From Roseiarcus sp963755075 (GTDB lineage: Bacteria > Pseudomonadota > Alphaproteobacteria > Rhizobiales > Beijerinckiaceae), in assembly GCA_963755075.1 (NCBI GenBank), contig CAVWKL010000042.1:1-14604 (forward strand): a DNA stretch of 14,604 nt, given 5' to 3'. Below are positions 1 through 6,126 of this stretch, in pieces. Under the pieces are notes generated by a model. It saw nothing but the letters and a program-made list of their open reading frames with translations. It ran no database searches and had not been told where the DNA came from. Position numbers and translations under genes: made by a program. How positions within the stretch are numbered: position 1 is the stretch's first letter; every line of letters begins with the position of its first letter.

Positions 1-2
1 AC

Positions 3-938
3 GGGCGCCCCGCGCAGCATGGGTCGCGCCGCCAATTCTCCTACACCAGCCCGCGATATCGCGACTTATCGCGCCGCATCGTCGATCAACTGGCTACGCG
101 CTTCGGCCACAACCCTAACGTGCTAGGGTGGCAGATCGGCAACGAATATACCGACGACTCTTTCGACGACTCGGCGCGCCGCCTGTTCCACGAGTGGTTG
201 CAGGCCAAGTACAAAACCCTCGACGAGTTGAACCAGCGCTGGGCCACCGCCTACTGGAGCCAGACCTACGACCGGTGGGACCAGATCCCCATGGGCTCGG
301 GCCACCAGAATCCCGCGCTGCTGCTGGACTACAAGCGCTTCGTCACCAGCCAGTGGCGCGCCTTCCAGCGCAACCAGCTCGACGCCATCCGCGCCCGCGC
401 CGGCAAGGGGCAGTTCATCACCACCAACCTGGGCGGCCTGGGCTGGGCCGACCGGTTCAACCGCACCGAAGTCGCCGCCGATCTCGACCTCATCTCCTGG
501 GACAACTACGTGGGCCAGGGCCATCTGGAGCCGTATCGCAACGGTGCCACGCACGACCTGGTGCGCGGCTGGAAGCGCCGCAATTTCTGGGTGATGGAGA
601 CGCAGCCGGGCTCGGTGAACTGGGCCCCGGTGAACAACGCGCTGGATCCCGGCGAGACCCGCGCCATGGCTTGGGAAGCCATCGGGCATGGCGCCGATTG
701 CGTGGGACGCGCCGACCCGGATCTTCCATTGGCTCGTCGTCGCGCTGGTCGCGGCGGCCTACGCGACCGAAAGACTGAATTGGATGGACTGGCACGCGAG
801 GGCGGGCGAAGCGGTGCTCGCGCTCGTGGCGTTCCGTCTGTTCTGGGGCTTCCTCGGCAGCCAGACGGCCCGGTTTTCCAGCTTTCTCGCGCCGCCGGGC
901 GAGGCGCTCGTCCATCTCAAGGCGATGCTGCGGCGTGA
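3..938 (+). CDS. GH42 beta-galactosidase fragment, truncated at both ends
   Basis: The frame is open from the left edge, so the gene start lies outside the window. The translated segment resembles the catalytic (beta/alpha)8 barrel of glycoside hydrolase family 42, which removes terminal beta-galactosyl residues. The family pattern GWQIGNEY carries the likely acid/base Glu (codon 144-146). The pattern WVMETQPGSVNW carries the likely nucleophile Glu (codon 597-599). Similarity continues to GETRAMAWEAIGHGAD near 698. There the family normally continues with a Tyr-Trp-Gln-Trp-like stretch, but this frame turns into Arg/Gly-rich nonsense and stops at 938, antisense-like over the b561 gene. The C-terminal half of the barrel, the trimerisation domain and the tail are missing. 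Leucine is mostly CTG and alanine mostly GCC here, whereas genes further right use more CTC and GCG. The product is almost certainly non-functional as it stands. The family call is confident; that this DNA belongs beside its neighbour is not. Confidence 0.8.
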   Translation, partial: GRPAQHGSRRQFSYTSPRYRDLSRRIVDQLATRFGHNPNVLGWQIGNEYTDDSFDDSARRLFHEWLQAKYKTLDELNQRWATAYWSQTYDRWDQIPMGSGHQNPALLLDYKRFVTSQWRAFQRNQLDAIRARAGKGQFITTNLGGLGWADRFNRTEVAADLDLISWDNYVGQGHLEPYRNGATHDLVRGWKRRNFWVMETQPGSVNWAPVNNALDPGETRAMAWEAIGHGADCVGRADPDLPLARRRAGRGGLRDRKTELDGLAREGGRSGARARGVPSVLGLPRQPDGPVFQLSRAAGRGARPSQGDAAA

Positions 939-1335
939 GCCGGACCGGCAGGTCGGACATAATCCGGCCGGCGGCTGGATGGTGCTCGCGTTGTTGGCGC
1001 TGCTCCTGGGCGAAACCCTGACCGGGCTCTATGCGCTCAACGACGTCGCCGACGTCGGCCCGCTCACCCCCTACGTCCCCGCGCGCCTCGCCAACGGCAT
1101 CGACGCGGCGCATTCGACGCTGTGGAATGTTCTTCTCGCCGCGGCGGCGCTTCACATCGCCGCGATTGCGACTTACGCCGTCGCAAAGGGCCAGAATCTG
1201 CTGACGCCGATGATCACCGGCCGCAAGTCGCTCCCCGCGACGACGCCGCGACCGCGCATCGCGACGCTGGCGCGCGCCGCGCTGACGCTCTGCGGCGCGG
1301 TCGCGATCGCCGCCGCGCTCGTCACATTCCTGTGA
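688..1335 (+). CDS. Cytochrome b561-type di-heme membrane protein
   Basis: This 215-residue protein has the bacterial cytochrome b561 / Ni-Fe hydrogenase b-subunit layout. It is a four-helix inner-membrane protein that binds b-type hemes and shuttles electrons, often paired with a soluble cytochrome c. The N-terminal WDAPTRIFHWL motif is characteristic. Candidate heme ligands are His14 and His36 in the first two helices and His142 and His156 in the AHSTLWN...ALH segment. The middle motifs RLFWGFLGSQTARFSSF and HNPAGGW, followed by TLTGL, also fit. A hydrophobic helix closes the C-terminus. The ATG at 688 lies inside the region that also reads as GH42, so the native start may have been replaced or be this one. 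A GGGAAG at 673-678 could serve as ribosome site, but it belongs to the GH42 sequence. The gene converges on the CHRD gene with a 7-base gap. The family is clear; the partner and physiological role are not. Confidence 0.85.
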   Translation: MAPIAWDAPTRIFHWLVVALVAAAYATERLNWMDWHARAGEAVLALVAFRLFWGFLGSQTARFSSFLAPPGEALVHLKAMLRREPDRQVGHNPAGGWMVLALLALLLGETLTGLYALNDVADVGPLTPYVPARLANGIDAAHSTLWNVLLAAAALHIAAIATYAVAKGQNLLTPMITGRKSLPATTPRPRIATLARAALTLCGAVAIAAALVTFL

Positions 1336-1342
1336 ACGGCGG

Positions 1343-1798
1343 TCAGCCTTTTGGCGGAATCACCTGACCGCGAATTTCCCCGGCCGGATTGTCGGCCGTG
1401 TGAACGTTGATGTACCACTGGCCGGCCAAAAAGTCCTTGGCCTGGTCGGGCGTCAGCGTCGCCGATCCCTTGAGCGGGCTTGCCGCCGCCGCGCCTTTGG
1501 TGCTGAGCCAGATCACCGGCGGGGCGTTCTTGCCCGCCGCCGCCGGGCCGTGGAAATGGGCCATCGTGGCCGGGCCGGACAGGTCGCTGAAGCTGACGTT
1601 CCAGCTGATCGTCCGCGTGTCCGGGTCATAAGTCAGCTCGGCGGTTCCCTTGCCGGCGGTTTGCACCGGAGGGACCTGCTCGGCGCCCGAAAGCGGCACG
1701 CTGAACGTCATCGGCGCCGCCGCCGCCAGGCCGACCCACAGGGCGCCCGCGAGGCCGGCCAAGACAAGAACGGCCCGCCGCGAAATCGAACCTACCAT
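1343..1798 (-). CDS. Exported CHRD-domain protein
   Basis: The 151-residue product begins with a signal peptide: two arginines at residues 7-8 in SRRAVLVL, a hydrophobic core, and an Ala-rich cleavage region near residue 27. The twin Arg is Tat-like, but a Sec signal is equally possible. The mature part is one CHRD domain, as in chordin and many bacterial secreted proteins. Typical patterns are FSVPLSGAEQVPPV at the start, the TMAHFHGPA segment, and WYINVHTADNPAGEIRGQV at the end. The domain has no established enzymatic activity, and its histidines could bind metal. I chose the ATG at 1798 because AGGGAGG lies five bases upstream; a longer reading to 1927 has no such support and no sensible extra sequence. 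The gene is on the same strand as sufE with a 214-base gap, so it probably has its own promoter. Confidence 0.85.
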   Translation of the reverse strand: MVGSISRRAVLVLAGLAGALWVGLAAAAPMTFSVPLSGAEQVPPVQTAGKGTAELTYDPDTRTISWNVSFSDLSGPATMAHFHGPAAAGKNAPPVIWLSTKGAAAASPLKGSATLTPDQAKDFLAGQWYINVHTADNPAGEIRGQVIPPKG

Positions 1799-1803
1799 GT
1801 TCG

Positions 1804-1810
1804 CCTCCCT
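1804..1810 (-). promoter_or_regulatory. Ribosome binding site of the CHRD gene
   Basis: Read on the minus strand this is AGGGAGG, followed by five bases (cgaac) and then ATG. It is a near-perfect Shine-Dalgarno sequence and decides the start at 1798. Confidence 0.75.
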
Positions 1811-2012
1811 TTCTGATCTACACCGAACAGCCGTAACTGCGAGCCGCTGGACTGGGCAACCGCGCCCGATACCGGTCGCACAAATTCGAACGTTTCCAAT
1901 CCTAATGTAAATCGCGCCGCGAGTCACCCGTGCGCAGCCTCGGCGCGCGGCCGATTTTCGTTGCGGCGACGTCGGCGGGACGCGGCGGCGAGACCGGACC
2001 GCGCGGCGCGCT

Positions 2013-2432
2013 TCAGGCGGGGGCGAAAGCGTCGCCGCGCATGCGCTCGATCATCGCGCGCACGCCGTTGGAGCGCTGCGGCGTCAGGTGCTGTTCGAGG
2101 CCGAGCTCGCGGAATGTCGCCAAGGCGTCGGTGGCGAGGATCTCGGCGGGCGTATGGTCCGAGTACAGCGCGATCGCGATCGCCACAAGCCCGCGCACCA
2201 AATGCGAGTCGCTGTCGCCGCGAAAGTGCAGGATCGTCTCGCCGGCGGCGTTCCGGCGGGCCTCGCGTTCGAGCCAAACCTGACTGACGCAGCCGCGAAC
2301 CTTGTTGGCGTCGTTGCGCGCGCCCTCGCTCAGCGGCTCGAGCGTGCGGCCGAGCTCGATGACGTAGCGGTACCGGTCCTCCCAATCCTCGAGAAAGGCG
2401 AAATCGGTTCGGATGGTTTCGATCGTGGTCAG
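2013..2432 (-). CDS. sufE: SufE-type cysteine desulfuration protein, probable CTG start
   Basis: Reading the minus strand by hand gives a 139-residue SufE. It begins (M)TTIETIRTDFAFLEDWEDRYR, continues through VIELGRTLEPL and RNDANKVRGCVSQVWLE, and ends at FAPA. SufE accepts persulfide sulfur from the cysteine desulfurase SufS and passes it to the SUF Fe-S cluster scaffold in the cytosol. The conserved acceptor is Cys48 in RGCVSQVW. Domain and length are complete. The codon aligned with the family's initiator Met is CTG (2432-2430). No ATG, GTG or TTG occurs in this frame between the upstream TGA at 2516-2514 and a TTG at 2201, which would cut off the active Cys. A weak GCGAG lies seven bases before the CTG. 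Either CTG is the real start, or an A-to-C change (real or sequencing) has occurred. No sufS or sufBCD is in view, as is common for stand-alone sufE in this group. Family assignment is firm; start and expression are less so. Confidence 0.85.
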   Translation of the reverse strand: MTTIETIRTDFAFLEDWEDRYRYVIELGRTLEPLSEGARNDANKVRGCVSQVWLEREARRNAAGETILHFRGDSDSHLVRGLVAIAIALYSDHTPAEILATDALATFRELGLEQHLTPQRSNGVRAMIERMRGDAFAPA

Positions 2433-2513
2433 CGGCGCGCTCGCGGCAAAGGGGGTCGCCGCGCTTATACCCCTATTCGCCCGCCGAGGGCCAGTTGGGC
2501 CACGGGACGCCCC

Positions 2514-2840
2514 TCAAAGGGTCGGGCGCAGGCCCGCGCCGCGCCACGGCGGCACGCGATCGGCGGGGGAGAGCGTATCGACCGAGGCGCGCGCCGTCTT
2601 GAGCGAGCGGTCGAAGCGCGCCGCCGCCTTGCCCGCGATCGCCGGCCGCGATTCGAACGTCGCGCGCAGGATTGCGCCCGCGACCGTCGCGGCCTCGCCT
2701 CCGTCGCGGCTCTGCGTCGCCAGACCGGCGGCGATCGCCTCTCGCGCGGTGGGAACGACGTCGGCCAGTCGGGCCTCGCCCCACGGCATCGCGTGGAAGA
2801 CCAGGCCAAGCCAAAAGGCGGATCGTAAGAAAAACCCCAT
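2514..2840 (-). CDS. DUF5330-like small membrane-associated protein
   Basis: This 108-residue protein starts MGFFLRSAFWLGLVFHAMPW, a hydrophobic N-terminal anchor or uncleaved signal typical of the DUF5330 family of Hyphomicrobiales. The rest is Ala/Arg-rich and helical, without recognisable catalytic motifs. It lacks the cysteines I associate with other members, so the family call is tentative. The start is the first ATG after the divergent intergenic region; its ribosome site is weak. It lies 81 bases upstream of sufE on the same strand and in the same frame, separated only by a single TGA. Co-transcription with sufE is likely. Function is unknown. Confidence 0.6.
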   Translation of the reverse strand: MGFFLRSAFWLGLVFHAMPWGEARLADVVPTAREAIAAGLATQSRDGGEAATVAGAILRATFESRPAIAGKAAARFDRSLKTARASVDTLSPADRVPPWRGAGLRPTL

Positions 2841-3143
2841 GGTCGTGCTTCGGATCGACGAGCGTCGCCGGGCAAAGCGCCGGCGAGTTCGACCATAGCG
2901 CGTCCGGATTGATCCCTCGTGCCGGGAACGCGACGCATTCGACCCCGAGGATTAACCTTCTGGCAACGGTATGGCGCGGCGCGGCAACGCTTTGTCAACC
3001 ATGACGGCAGGCAATTGCCGCGCGCGGCCCTCAAAGCAGTCTCGGCCGAGGCGGCCGCGGCCGGTCTTAGGGCGGATTTAAGGGCGAACTGGGAACGTCT
3101 GCCGGCGGTCGATCGGACCCAAACCTCGCGGAGCCCCAGTTTC
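2841..3143. other. Divergent intergenic region between DUF5330-like gene and divJ-like gene
   Basis: This 303-base stretch separates two divergent genes and should hold both promoters. The plus frame is open from 2919 (GTG) into the kinase, but residues read from it are low-complexity Ala/Arg sequence unlike a protein domain, so I treat it as non-coding or leader. It contains TTAACC at 2952, a possible half-site for CtrA. I see no hairpin or T-tract strong enough to call a terminator, and no clear sigma-70 boxes. Confidence 0.4.
2952..2966 (+). promoter_or_regulatory. Possible CtrA half-site upstream of divJ-like gene
   Basis: The bases read TTAA, seven bases, then GCAA. Only the first half matches the CtrA consensus TTAA-N7-TTAA; the second matches at two of four positions. 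It lies about 180 bases upstream of the preferred kinase start. A chance match is quite possible. Confidence 0.2.
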
Positions 3144-4988
3144 GTGTCCCCTGTTCCCATCGCGCGGCGGCGCATCGAGGAGGTCGTCCATCCCGCCGGC
3201 GCCTCCGAGGTCGAGCCTGCGCGCCATGAGCTGTTCATATTCGCGCGCCTGGCGACCCTCGTTTTCGTCGCCGTCTTCGTTCCGCGCTATCTCGCTCTGG
3301 CGGGCGCGAGCCCAATGTGGCAGTTCGGCGCCTTCGCCTGGCTGCTCTTGCCGTTGGCCGCCATCGCCCATCTCTCCCGCACCGGAGACTTGATCGAAGC
3401 GCAGCTCATTTCGCTGTTCGGGTTGATCGTGCTGGCGCTCATCGTCACCGTCGGGGCGGGATTGTCGCCCCAGTTGAGCTTGGGCTGGCTGATGCTGCTT
3501 CCGCTTGAAGCGGCGATCTCCGGCTCGCCGTCGATGCTCAGGTTCGCAAGCCTTCTGGCGATCGCCCTCCTGCTCGGCCTGGCATGCGCGCAAAGCGCCG
3601 GAATGATCGGCGGCGCGTCGGCGATCGGCGCGGCCGGGGTCGCGGCGCTCGTCGGGCCGACCGCCGCTTATGCGGCGTTGCACCTGCTGGGGGAGCGCAG
3701 GATCCGCGAGGCGCGGCGGGGGGTCGAGGTCGCCAACGCCAAACGTTATCAGGTTCTCTCGAACGCGATCGGCGATCTGGTTCTGCGGCACGAGGCCGGC
3801 GGCGGCGTGATCTCGGCGAGCGGAGACGCGCCAGCCTTGTTCGGCCTGCCCACCGAGAGCTTGCTCGGCCGAGGCATGCTCAACCGGATCCATGTCGCCG
3901 ACCGTCCCGCCTTCCTGCACACCATCGACGCGGCGGCGCGATGCGATGAGACGATGACCGCCACGGTCAGGATTCGCATGGGGGAGGCGGCGGGCGCCGC
4001 CGCCGGGGGCGAGGAAACCCGTTTCGCCTGGGCGGAGATCCGCTTTCATCGATTCAGCCCCGATCCGCGCGGCCGTCGGCATGGCGACGGCGCCGCCGTG
4101 ATGTCCGTCGTGCGCAACGTCACCGACGCCAAGACCGTCGCGCAGCGGCTCGAGGCGGCGCGCGTCGAGGCCGAACTCGCCAATTCCTGGAAGGATCGCC
4201 TCCTGGCCAACGTGAGCCATGAATTGCGCACGCCGCTCAACGCGATTCTCGGCTTCTCGGAGATGCTCGGCGATCCCGAGCTGGCGCCGCGCGACGCCGC
4301 CAAGCAGCGCGAATACGCCAAAATCATCCATGGCTCGGCCGAACACCTTCTTTCGATGGTCAACCTGATCCTCGACACGTCAAAAATCGCGGCGGGCAAA
4401 TTTCGAATCCTGCCCGAACCCTTCGACATCGCGCCGCTGATCGCCGATTGCTGCGCCATGCTTCAGCTCAAGGCCGAAGCCGGCAGGGTCGAACTCGTCG
4501 TGGCGCCGAGGAACGGCCCCGGCGAATTGGTCGCCGACAAGCGCGCTTGCCGCCAGATTCTTCTTAATCTCCTGTCGAACGCGGTGAAGTTTACCGAGCC
4601 GGGCGGCCGAGTGATCGTCGGCGCCGAGGTCGCGGGGGACGCGTTGGAGATTTACGTCACGGACACGGGCATAGGCATTCCCGCCGAGTGCCTGCCGCAG
4701 CTCGGCGATCCGTTCTTTCAGGTTCGCGGCGATTACGACCGCGGATTTGAGGGCGCGGGATTGGGGCTGTCGCTGGTGCGCGGCCTGGTCGGACTGCACG
4801 GCGGCGCCTTGCGGCTCGAAAGCGTGCCCGGCGCCGGCACGCGCGTGACCGCGCGGCTGCCCCTGGTTTGCCGCGCCGACGAGAAGCCCGGCCGCGCCGC
4901 GCCGGCGCGCCTGGAGACGGCGTCCAACTTTGGCCATCGCGGCGCGCCCCGCATGGCCGTGGCGAACCCGGAGAAAAAGATTGCCTGA
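3144..4988 (+). CDS. divJ: DivJ-like cell-cycle sensor histidine kinase
   Basis: The 614-residue protein has an N-terminal block of about six membrane helices (roughly residues 30-185), a PAS-like sensor segment (about 200-320), a HisKA dimerisation domain and a HATPase domain. The phosphorylated His359 lies in ANVSHELRTPLNAILGFSEML. Later come the N-box (LLNLLSNAVKF), G1 box (DTGIGIP) and G2 box (GAGLGLSL). The membrane block, with its LSRTGDLIEAQLIS and LLPLEAAISGS patterns, resembles rhizobial DivJ. DivJ phosphorylates the response regulator DivK and so influences CtrA; that role is inferred by family. I chose GTG 3144 because GCGGAG lies ten bases upstream and homologues begin shortly before the HPxxx segment. 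The frame stays open back to a GTG at 2919, but that part looks non-coding. The stop overlaps the next gene by eight bases. PleC- or PdhS-like kinases are the alternatives. Confidence 0.75.
   Translation: MSPVPIARRRIEEVVHPAGASEVEPARHELFIFARLATLVFVAVFVPRYLALAGASPMWQFGAFAWLLLPLAAIAHLSRTGDLIEAQLISLFGLIVLALIVTVGAGLSPQLSLGWLMLLPLEAAISGSPSMLRFASLLAIALLLGLACAQSAGMIGGASAIGAAGVAALVGPTAAYAALHLLGERRIREARRGVEVANAKRYQVLSNAIGDLVLRHEAGGGVISASGDAPALFGLPTESLLGRGMLNRIHVADRPAFLHTIDAAARCDETMTATVRIRMGEAAGAAAGGEETRFAWAEIRFHRFSPDPRGRRHGDGAAVMSVVRNVTDAKTVAQRLEAARVEAELANSWKDRLLANVSHELRTPLNAILGFSEMLGDPELAPRDAAKQREYAKIIHGSAEHLLSMVNLILDTSKIAAGKFRILPEPFDIAPLIADCCAMLQLKAEAGRVELVVAPRNGPGELVADKRACRQILLNLLSNAVKFTEPGGRVIVGAEVAGDALEIYVTDTGIGIPAECLPQLGDPFFQVRGDYDRGFEGAGLGLSLVRGLVGLHGGALRLESVPGAGTRVTARLPLVCRADEKPGRAAPARLETASNFGHRGAPRMAVANPEKKIA
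4970..4974 (+). promoter_or_regulatory. Ribosome binding site fixing a TTG start
   Basis: GGAGA ends six bases before the TTG at 4981. It is the best Shine-Dalgarno near the beginning of the peptidoglycan-binding gene and favours this TTG over an upstream TTG at 4930 inside the kinase. Confidence 0.55.
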
Positions 4989-5607
4989 GGCGTTAGCGCG
5001 CACGCGCCACGATTCGGTTCTCTCTGCGCCGGCGCGTTCGGCGCCGCCCGAAAGGCGCTCCGGCCGGGTCGCGGCGACGTTTCGACGCCTCCGGGCGTTG
5101 CCGGCGCGCGGATACGCCGGCGCCGCGTTGGCGGCGGTGCTGACCGGCATCGCGATCAACGCCCTCACCCTGCAGCATGAGCGCCATCCCGCGCCGTTCT
5201 TCGCCGTCCGTCCGCCCGCCGCCGCCGCGCCGGCCGCCGCCGCGACGCCCGCTGCTGCGCCCTCGCCCCAAGCGGCGCGGCCGGTCGATGCGACGAGCCT
5301 CGTCACGCTGCCGCCGCCGCGCCCGGCCGATCTGGGCGTCGGCCTCACGGCGGGCCCACGCGGCGTCGACGCGATTGGCCAGATGTTGCGCGAGGATTCC
5401 GTCAAGGAAACACAAAGGTCGGTGCTGACGGCGCAGAACGCGCTGATCAAGCTCGGTTATGTCCTCAAGGCCGACGGCGTTCCGAACGCGGCGACCCTGT
5501 CGGCCTTGCGCGACTTCGAGCGCGCCCATTCGCTGCCGCTCTCCACGGACTTCACGCCGCGCCTGCTTATGCATCTGACAGCCGCCGTCGCGGCTTCCGA
5601 GCGATAG
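4981..5607 (+). CDS. Membrane-anchored peptidoglycan-binding-domain protein
   Basis: With the TTG start this is a 208-residue protein. A basic cytosolic N-terminus (residues 1-43) precedes one membrane helix (about 45-62, GYAGAALAAVLTGIAINAL). An Ala/Pro-rich periplasmic linker follows (about 75-108), and then a C-terminal PG_binding_1-type domain (about 150-205). That domain shows the usual repeat: helix, LGY, DGVPNAATLSALRDFERAHSLPL, then a final helix. Such domains hold proteins on the cell wall; no catalytic domain is present. It overlaps the kinase stop by eight bases and ends four bases before the DUF1491 gene, so translation is probably coupled. The association suggests a cell-envelope or cell-cycle role, but this is only contextual. 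The linker's repeated GCC/GCG tract is low complexity. Confidence 0.75.
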   Translation: MPEALARTRHDSVLSAPARSAPPERRSGRVAATFRRLRALPARGYAGAALAAVLTGIAINALTLQHERHPAPFFAVRPPAAAAPAAAATPAAAPSPQAARPVDATSLVTLPPPRPADLGVGLTAGPRGVDAIGQMLREDSVKETQRSVLTAQNALIKLGYVLKADGVPNAATLSALRDFERAHSLPLSTDFTPRLLMHLTAAVAASER

Positions 5608-5611
5608 GCCG

Positions 5612-5956
5612 ATGCGGCTGCGCTCGGACATTTGGGTGGCGGCCTATCTCAGGCGAGTGCAGGTCGAAGGCGCTTTCGCGGTTCTGCGCCGTCGCGGCGC
5701 CGCTGAAGCGGGCGCGATTTACGTCAAGATCGATCGGTTGGATGGGCGCGTCGCGCTGTTCGAGCCGGCCCCGCAGTCGGAGTTTGGCGATCGCGGCGTG
5801 GAGCGGCTGTGGGCCCGCGCGCATAAGGAAGAATGGGTCGGCGCCGATTTCGCCGAAGCGCGCATGGCGCGGGAGATCGCCTTCGATCCCGATCTCTGGC
5901 TCGTCGAGGTCGAGGATCGCGCCGGCCGCTGCTGGCTCGATCTCGCCGCTTTGTAA
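5612..5956 (+). CDS. DUF1491 family protein
   Basis: The 114-residue product shows the full DUF1491 pattern: MRLRSDIWVAAYLRRVQVEG at the start, FAVLRRRGAAEAGAIYVKIDRLDG in the middle, and FDPDLWLVEVEDRAGR near the end. The family is small, cytosolic, confined largely to Alphaproteobacteria and of unknown function. There is no signal peptide or membrane helix. The gene begins four bases after the peptidoglycan-binding gene, the last member of the three-gene operon with the DivJ-like kinase. No catalytic residues can be assigned. Confidence 0.85.
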   Translation: MRLRSDIWVAAYLRRVQVEGAFAVLRRRGAAEAGAIYVKIDRLDGRVALFEPAPQSEFGDRGVERLWARAHKEEWVGADFAEARMAREIAFDPDLWLVEVEDRAGRCWLDLAAL

Positions 5957-5972
5957 GCCGCCGCCGGCCGCC

Positions 5973-6044
5973 GTCTCAACCGATCTTGTCTCGCTCGCGC
6001 CGCGGCGCCACTATTCGTCCGCGGCGGCGTCCGACGGCTGAGAC
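5973..6044. repeat. Nested inverted repeat after the DUF1491 gene
   Basis: The outer arms are GTCTCAACCG (5973-5982) and CGGCTGAGAC (6035-6044), pairing at nine of ten positions. The inner arms are CGCCGCGG (5998-6005) and CCGCGGCG (6019-6026), a perfect eight-base stem with a 13-base loop. It starts 16 bases after the operon's stop codon and has no T-run. It could be a factor-dependent transcription end, mRNA-stabilising structure, or chance in GC-rich DNA. Confidence 0.35.
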
Positions 6045-6126
6045 CTCGTGCCTGGAAAAGTCCCGGCCGAACCGATCCGCCCGATGGTTTCCAAAGCCGA
6101 GTCGATCGGCCGTTCGGGAGGGGGAC

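Noticed and set aside
1860..1910. Possible EcfG or sigma-70 promoter upstream of the CHRD gene
   Set aside because: GGAAAC and AT-rich bases are present on the minus strand, but no matching second box lies at proper spacing.
2919..3143. N-terminal extension of the DivJ-like kinase from GTG 2919
   Set aside because: The added 75 residues look like translated intergenic DNA, and the region must also hold the promoter. GTG 3144 has a ribosome site and suits the family start.
3078..4346. Minus-strand open frame of 422 codons inside the kinase gene
   Set aside because: Low-complexity composition and no family pattern, lying opposite intact kinase domains.
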